DNA of 10,097 nt from an uncultured Ruminococcus sp. (GTDB taxonomy: Bacteria; Bacillota_A; Clostridia; Oscillospirales; Ruminococcaceae), in contig CAMYYQ010000017.1 in NCBI GenBank assembly GCA_947303535.1, forward strand, positions 1 through 10,097, in the 5' to 3' direction. The notes beneath the pieces are model-generated. The model was not told where the DNA came from, did not search any database, and saw only the letters and a list, made by a program, of their open reading frames with translations. The first letter of the stretch is position 1; each line of letters starts with the position of its first letter. The position numbers and the translations under genes are program-made. Below are positions 6,751-10,097 of the stretch, in pieces.

Positions 6751-7137
6751 ATGGGAAAATTTATCATCAAGACTACCAAGACTGGCTTTACATTCAGCCT
6801 GAAGGCTGGTAACGGAGAGGTGATCGCTACAGGCGGAGAGGTATATAATACACTCGCAAGCGTAAAAAACGGCATCACAAGCGTTATGAAGAACGCTCCT
6901 GAGGCTAATCTTGAAGATCAGACCGTAGAAGGATTTCAGACTGAGACAAATCCAAAGTTCGAGATTTACAAGGACAAATCAGGCGAATTCAGATTCCGCC
7001 TTAAAGCAAGAAACGGCGAGATCATAGCCGCCAGTGAAGGCTATGTTAAGAAGGACAGCTGCAAGAAGGGTATCGCAAGCGTAAGAAAGAACGCTGTTGA
7101 TGCTCCTGTTATAGAGCCGGAGCCTGACAAAAAGTAA
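6751..7137 (+). CDS. DUF1508 (YegP-like) protein with two tandem repeats
   Basis: This 128-residue protein consists of two DUF1508 units. The first (about residues 3-50) has FIIKTTKTGFTFSLKAGNGEV and SVKNGITSVMKNAPEA. The second (69-117) has KFEIYKDKSGEFRFRLKARN, GEIIAASEGYVKK and KKGIASVRKNAVDA. This family folds as small beta-rich tandem units and its function is not established; the E. coli member is YegP. A short acidic-proline tail, VIEPEPDKK, closes the protein. No signal peptide or membrane segment is present, so it should be cytosolic. The ATG at 6751 is preceded by AAAGGTG (6731-6737), a rather long 13-base spacing. It has its own fully consensus promoter and is followed 32 bases later by a strong terminator, so it is a single-gene unit that is probably well expressed. 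Confidence 0.92.
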   Translation: MGKFIIKTTKTGFTFSLKAGNGEVIATGGEVYNTLASVKNGITSVMKNAPEANLEDQTVEGFQTETNPKFEIYKDKSGEFRFRLKARNGEIIAASEGYVKKDSCKKGIASVRKNAVDAPVIEPEPDKK

Positions 7138-7169
7138 ATCAAAGCGTATAGAGGTATTTATATAGAGGT

Positions 7170-7216
7170 GCAGGGAGGAGCTTTTCTGATGAAATAGCCC
7201 TCCCTTGCTTCTTTTT
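7170..7216 (+). terminator. Rho-independent terminator after the DUF1508 gene
   Basis: The arms AGGGAGG (7172-7178) and CCTCCCT (7199-7205) pair perfectly, with extra pairs inside (GC/GC) and outside. They are followed by TTCTTTTT (7209-7216). A smaller hairpin, AGCCTG/CAGGCT with TTTT (7229-7250), follows and may act as a second stop. Confidence 0.88.
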
Positions 7217-7318
7217 ACAGAGTATGTCAGCCTGAGGATAACAGGCTTTTGTTATAGCTGCATAGCCTGCACGAAAAAAAGGATAATGACTGTTGGTTTT
7301 TAATTCAAAAAAAATCTA

Positions 7319-7347
7319 TTGACATAGCGGCAGAAATATTATATAAT
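7319..7347 (+). promoter_or_regulatory. Consensus promoter of rny
   Basis: TTGACA (7319-7324) and TATAAT (7342-7347) are both perfect with a 17-base spacer. The expected start near 7354 leaves a leader of about 299 bases before the rny start codon, unusually long for a gene with a good ribosome binding site. Confidence 0.9.
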
Positions 7348-7353
7348 AATTAT

Positions 7354-7652
7354 GTTGTATTTATTTGCATAATATTACTTTGGCAGTATATGCAGCTTTG
7401 TTTTAAATCATTATCCGTAAAGGGCGAAATATATACAGTCCCGACGGTATAAATATGATAATGAAAACAAATCTTGGACGGGGATTATTACGTCCGTCTA
7501 TTTTTTGCGGGTCGGATCCTTTTGGGGGATCGGCTCTTGATCTATATATTTACAAATGAATAAAATAAGCGGCATTTACCGCCTTTCAGTAATAATAAAA
7601 AATTATGATACAAACTTTTGATTATTTTTACAAAAAGGAGGTAATGCACTGT
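7354..7652 (+). promoter_or_regulatory. Long structured 5' leader of rny, candidate cis-regulatory RNA
   Basis: This gene-free stretch holds several structures in order. A closing stem TCATTATC (7408-7415) / GATAATGA (7457-7464) encloses CCGT/ACGG (7415-7418 with 7444-7447) and GGG/CCC (7422-7424 with 7440-7442). A GGACG/CGTCC hairpin (7476-7495) is followed by TATTTTTT (7499-7506), like a terminator. A strong stem GGGTC-G-GATCC / GGATCGGCTC spans 7509-7536. Finally, TTTACCGCCTTT (7575-7586) is complementary to the rny ribosome binding site apart from one mismatch. I do not recognise a described riboswitch class. The layout would allow transcriptional or translational control of rny, but this is inferred from pairing seen by eye. 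Confidence 0.45.
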
Positions 7653-9227
7653 ATGGATCCAATCATCGCTATTGTCCTGATCGTTGCTGCTTTAGCAGCA
7701 GGCGTTGGAGTAGGATATGCTCTGTTCTATAAAAAGGGCGTTGAGGCAGGTGTTGAAAAGCGCAAGCACGACGCAGAAGCGATAGTAGGCTCTGCTGAAC
7801 AGCAGGCTGAGCGTATCATCGAGGACGCTGAGAAGGATGCCGATAATAAGAAGAAAAGCGCGCTCATCGAAGCAAAGGACGAAATACATAAGCTTCGCAC
7901 CGAAGCAGATAAGGAGATCAAGGATCGCAGAGCAGAGCTGTCACGTCAGGAAAGACGTATGCAGCAGAAGGAAGAAAACTTAGACAAGAAAACTGATAAC
8001 CTTGAAAAGAAAGAGGAAACACTCAATCAGAAGATCAAAACGGCTGATGAAAAGCTGAAGGAAGCTGACTCTATAAAGAAGAGCCAGATGGATATTCTTG
8101 AGCGTATTTCCGAATTCACCAAGGATCAGGCTAAGGAGTATATCATCTCAAAGCTTGAGGACGATCTGGTACACGAAAAGGCTGTTAAGGTTGCAGCTTA
8201 CGAGCAGGTGATCAAGGACGAATGTCAGGAGAAGGCAAGCTATATCTCACTGGCTATCGCTAAGGTTGCTGCCGATCAGGTATCAGAGGCAGCAGTTTCT
8301 GTTGTTCCGCTTCCTAATGATGAAATGAAGGGCCGTATTATCGGTCGTGAGGGTCGTAACATAAGGACTCTCGAAACTCTGACAGGTGTTGATCTTATTA
8401 TTGATGATACCCCTGAGGCTATTACTATTTCCTGCTTTGACCAGATCAGACGTGAGGTCGCAAGGATCGCTCTCGAAAAGCTTATCGCTGACGGAAGAAT
8501 CCACCCAACACGTATTGAGGAAATGGTCGAAAAGGCTAAGCGCGAAGTTGAGTACCGCATCAAGCAGGAGGGTGAACGTGCTGTAATTGAGACCAATGTT
8601 CACGGTCTTAATCATGAGCTTATAAAGCTTATCGGCCGCCTTAAATTCCGTACAAGCTACAGACAGAATGTCCTCGATCATTCCATCGAGGTTGCCAAGC
8701 TCTGTGGAGTTCTTGCTTCAGAGCTGGGAGTTGACGCAAATATTGCAAGACGTGCAGGACTTCTCCACGATATCGGTAAGGCTCTTACTGCCGAGATCGA
8801 GGGTTCACACGTTCAGATAGGCGTTGATGTTTGTAAAAAATACAACGAAAATCCTGTTATTATCCATGCTGTTGAGGCACATCACAACGATGTCGAGCCA
8901 AAGACAGTTATTGCCTGCATAGTTCAGGCAGCCGACGCTATCTCCGCTGCAAGACCTGCCGCAAGAAGCGAAAACTACGAAAGCTATATCAAACGTCTTC
9001 AGAAGCTTGAAGAGATATGCAACTCTTATGACGGCGTTGAGAAGTGCTTCGCAGTACAGGCAGGACGTGAAGTCAGGATCATGGTTATGCCTGAGGTCAT
9101 CAATGATGAAAAGATGGTCCTCGTTGCAAGACAGATCGCTCAGCAGATCGAATCTGAAATGGATTATCCGGGTCAGATCAAGGTCAATCTCATTCGTGAG
9201 AGCAGAGTTTCTGACTACGCTAAATAA
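7653..9227 (+). CDS. rny: Ribonuclease Y
   Basis: This 524-residue enzyme is the usual RNase Y length and has all its parts. A single N-terminal membrane segment (residues 4-26) is followed by a long charged coiled coil to about residue 200. A KH RNA-binding domain carries [13 protein letters not shown] (229-241). An HD domain has H343 in LDHSIEV, H372 and D373 in LLHDIGK, and D428 in QAADAIS. The C-terminal region runs to RVSDYAK. RNase Y is a membrane-anchored endonuclease that starts mRNA decay in many Firmicutes. I chose the ATG at 7653 because AGGAGG (7636-7641) lies 11 bases before it and homology starts with [11 protein letters not shown]; an ATG at 7644 is too close to that site, and one at 7605 lies before it. 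It is a single-gene unit with its own promoter, long leader and terminator. Confidence 0.97.
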   Translation: MDPIIAIVLIVAALAAGVGVGYALFYKKGVEAGVEKRKHDAEAIVGSAEQQAERIIEDAEKDADNKKKSALIEAKDEIHKLRTEADKEIKDRRAELSRQERRMQQKEENLDKKTDNLEKKEETLNQKIKTADEKLKEADSIKKSQMDILERISEFTKDQAKEYIISKLEDDLVHEKAVKVAAYEQVIKDECQEKASYISLAIAKVAADQVSEAAVSVVPLPNDEMKGRIIGREGRNIRTLETLTGVDLIIDDTPEAITISCFDQIRREVARIALEKLIADGRIHPTRIEEMVEKAKREVEYRIKQEGERAVIETNVHGLNHELIKLIGRLKFRTSYRQNVLDHSIEVAKLCGVLASELGVDANIARRAGLLHDIGKALTAEIEGSHVQIGVDVCKKYNENPVIIHAVEAHHNDVEPKTVIACIVQAADAISAARPAARSENYESYIKRLQKLEEICNSYDGVEKCFAVQAGREVRIMVMPEVINDEKMVLVARQIAQQIESEMDYPGQIKVNLIRESRVSDYAK

Positions 9228-9263
9228 TGTGTTTATGCGGTAAATAGTGAACGCAGAAAGTTC

Positions 9264-9301
9264 GGCTGTCGGGCATTATGCTCGACAGCCTTCTTATTTT
9301 A
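9264..9301 (+). terminator. Rho-independent terminator of rny
   Basis: A 12-bp stem GGCTGTCGGGCA / TGCTCGACAGCC (one G-T pair) closes a 3-base loop at 9264-9290 and is followed by TTCTTATTTTA. A further small hairpin, GGAGC-TTT-GCTCC, lies at 9316-9328. Confidence 0.9.
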
Positions 9302-9357
9302 TTGTGGAAACATTAGGAGCTTTGCTCCCTGTGTTTTCAGAGTAAAGTATTTCTATT

Positions 9358-9538
9358 AATAATGATTGAATCAGGAAAGAAAAAAATTAGCCGTTAGCCA
9401 TGAGCCGTTAGCCGAAAGAGTTCGCTTACGCTCACAATATTTAAATTATTCGCCGAAGGCGACACATTGGCTAATAGCTAAAGGCTAAGGGCTTGATTTC
9501 ATGGCTGTAGAGTTTTTTCTTCTTTATTTCAATTTACA
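9358..9538. repeat. Inverted-core repeat element, copy B (core 9403-9493)
   Basis: The core at 9403-9493 is the reverse complement of copy A's core with five substitutions and no gaps. One change (TTT to TTC on the element strand) falls in the hairpin loop and keeps the TCGCC/GGCGA stem. The left end has four heptamers of the TTAGCCN type (9388-9415). The flanks 9358-9379, ATGGCTGTA at 9501-9509 and TTTCAATTTACA at 9527-9538 run in the same direction as in copy A. With the rny terminator it fills the 333-base gap before the dockerin gene. I see no clear promoter for that gene. Confidence 0.85.
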
Positions 9539-9560
9539 GTGCTGCAAAGGGGGATCTTAA

Positions 9561-10097
9561 ATGAAAAGGTATTCATTTCTTAAGGCAATGACATCATTGG
9601 CGGCAACAGTAATGATAGCAGCTGTAGCGATACCTGCAAGTGCAGGAGCTGCATGGAAAAAGGTCTGTACACTCGGAGACCTTAACAACGACACGCAGGT
9701 AAATGTGGCTGATCTTGTTGTTCTTTCAAAAGATCTGCACGGTACTGCCAAATTTGATGATAAAAGCGTGTACAGCGTGTCAGGTTCACAAAAGTATTCC
9801 ATTGAGTATGCAAACGGAACGCGAAAGGACGCTCTGATAAATAACGGAGTTATCCAGAAAGCCGATCTGAATATCGACGGCGCTGTGGATATCCATGACC
9901 TTGTGGAGCTGAGAAAAAGCGTACTTAACAGTAATTACAGGGGCAATGTTGTTCAGTGGGTACCCGAAACGACGACTACCACCACAACAACTACCACAAC
10001 TACGACGACGACTACGACAACAACCACCGCTACCACGACAACTACCGCACCCAAGAAGGACTTTATCCCTGCCCCTGTGTATGATATGTACGGAACT
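9561..10097 (+). CDS. Secreted dockerin-containing protein with poly-threonine linker, C-terminus cut by window edge
   Basis: The frame is open from the ATG at 9561 to the window end, giving 179 residues. AAAGGGGG (9546-9553) lies 7 bases before the start. Residues 1-28 are a signal peptide with an ASA cleavage site. A type I dockerin-like pair of calcium loops follows: GDLNNDTQVNVADLVVLSKD (39-58, ligand positions D40, N42, D44, N48, D51) and ADLNIDGAVDIHDLVELRKS (101-120, with D102, N104, D106, D110, D113). Dockerins attach enzymes to cohesins of a cellulosome or to the cell surface. The repeats are separated by about 40 residues, more than usual. A linker of 20 threonines, Ala, five threonines and Ala-Pro (137-164) leads to a new domain starting near FIPAPVYDMYGT that is not in view, so the catalytic or binding role is unknown. 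Confidence 0.88.
   Translation, partial: MKRYSFLKAMTSLAATVMIAAVAIPASAGAAWKKVCTLGDLNNDTQVNVADLVVLSKDLHGTAKFDDKSVYSVSGSQKYSIEYANGTRKDALINNGVIQKADLNIDGAVDIHDLVELRKSVLNSNYRGNVVQWVPETTTTTTTTTTTTTTTTTTTTATTTTTAPKKDFIPAPVYDMYGT

Noticed and set aside
7408..7464. FMN or purine riboswitch in the rny leader
   Set aside because: A GGGCGAAAT...CCCGACGG segment vaguely recalls FMN riboswitch pieces, but the other conserved helices and the expected riboflavin or purine gene are missing.
7455..7559. A 34-codon open frame in the rny leader starting ATGATAATG
   Set aside because: No convincing ribosome binding site precedes it, it runs through two hairpin structures and its peptide has no leader-peptide pattern such as repeated regulatory codons.

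Overview
The window looks like chromosome of a Ruminococcus-type clostridium, most likely in the cellulolytic R. albus / R. flavefaciens group. The evidence is a secreted protein with an N-terminal dockerin and a poly-threonine linker at the right end, a Gram-positive style RNase Y, strong AGGAGG-like ribosome binding sites, TTGACA/TATAAT promoters, and intergenic space packed with short palindromic and heptamer repeats. The genus is inferred from these traits; no rRNA or other marker is present.

Left part, minus strand (1-1296): a two-gene operon with a small ACT-domain protein followed by a PFL-family (DUF711/UPF0210) protein that runs off the window. It is read leftward from a clear promoter. 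Between this operon and the next genes lies a 350-base repeat cluster placed between divergent promoters.

Middle, plus strand (1691-6596): a PHP-type histidinol-phosphatase-like phosphoesterase is followed 13 bases later by a lipoprotein of unknown function with an internal duplication. After a second repeat cluster comes a tightly coupled operon: an Lrp/AsnC regulator, a class I aminotransferase (like Bacillus alaR-alaT) and ispE of the MEP isoprenoid pathway, overlapping by 4 bases. It ends in an inverted-repeat element and a strong terminator.

Right part, plus strand (6597-10097): a two-repeat DUF1508 (YegP-like) protein has its own consensus promoter and terminator. RNase Y has its own consensus promoter, a structured leader of about 300 nt and a strong terminator. 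The second copy of the inverted-repeat element follows, and then the 5' part of the dockerin gene.

The coding content is mostly ordinary core metabolism and RNA turnover. The unusual material is between the genes: REP-like GTAG stem-loop modules with an attached 7-nt repeat; a 91-bp element present twice with its core inverted but its flanks in direct orientation; and an undescribed-looking rny leader with a closed stem, a terminator-like hairpin and a sequence complementary to the rny ribosome binding site.
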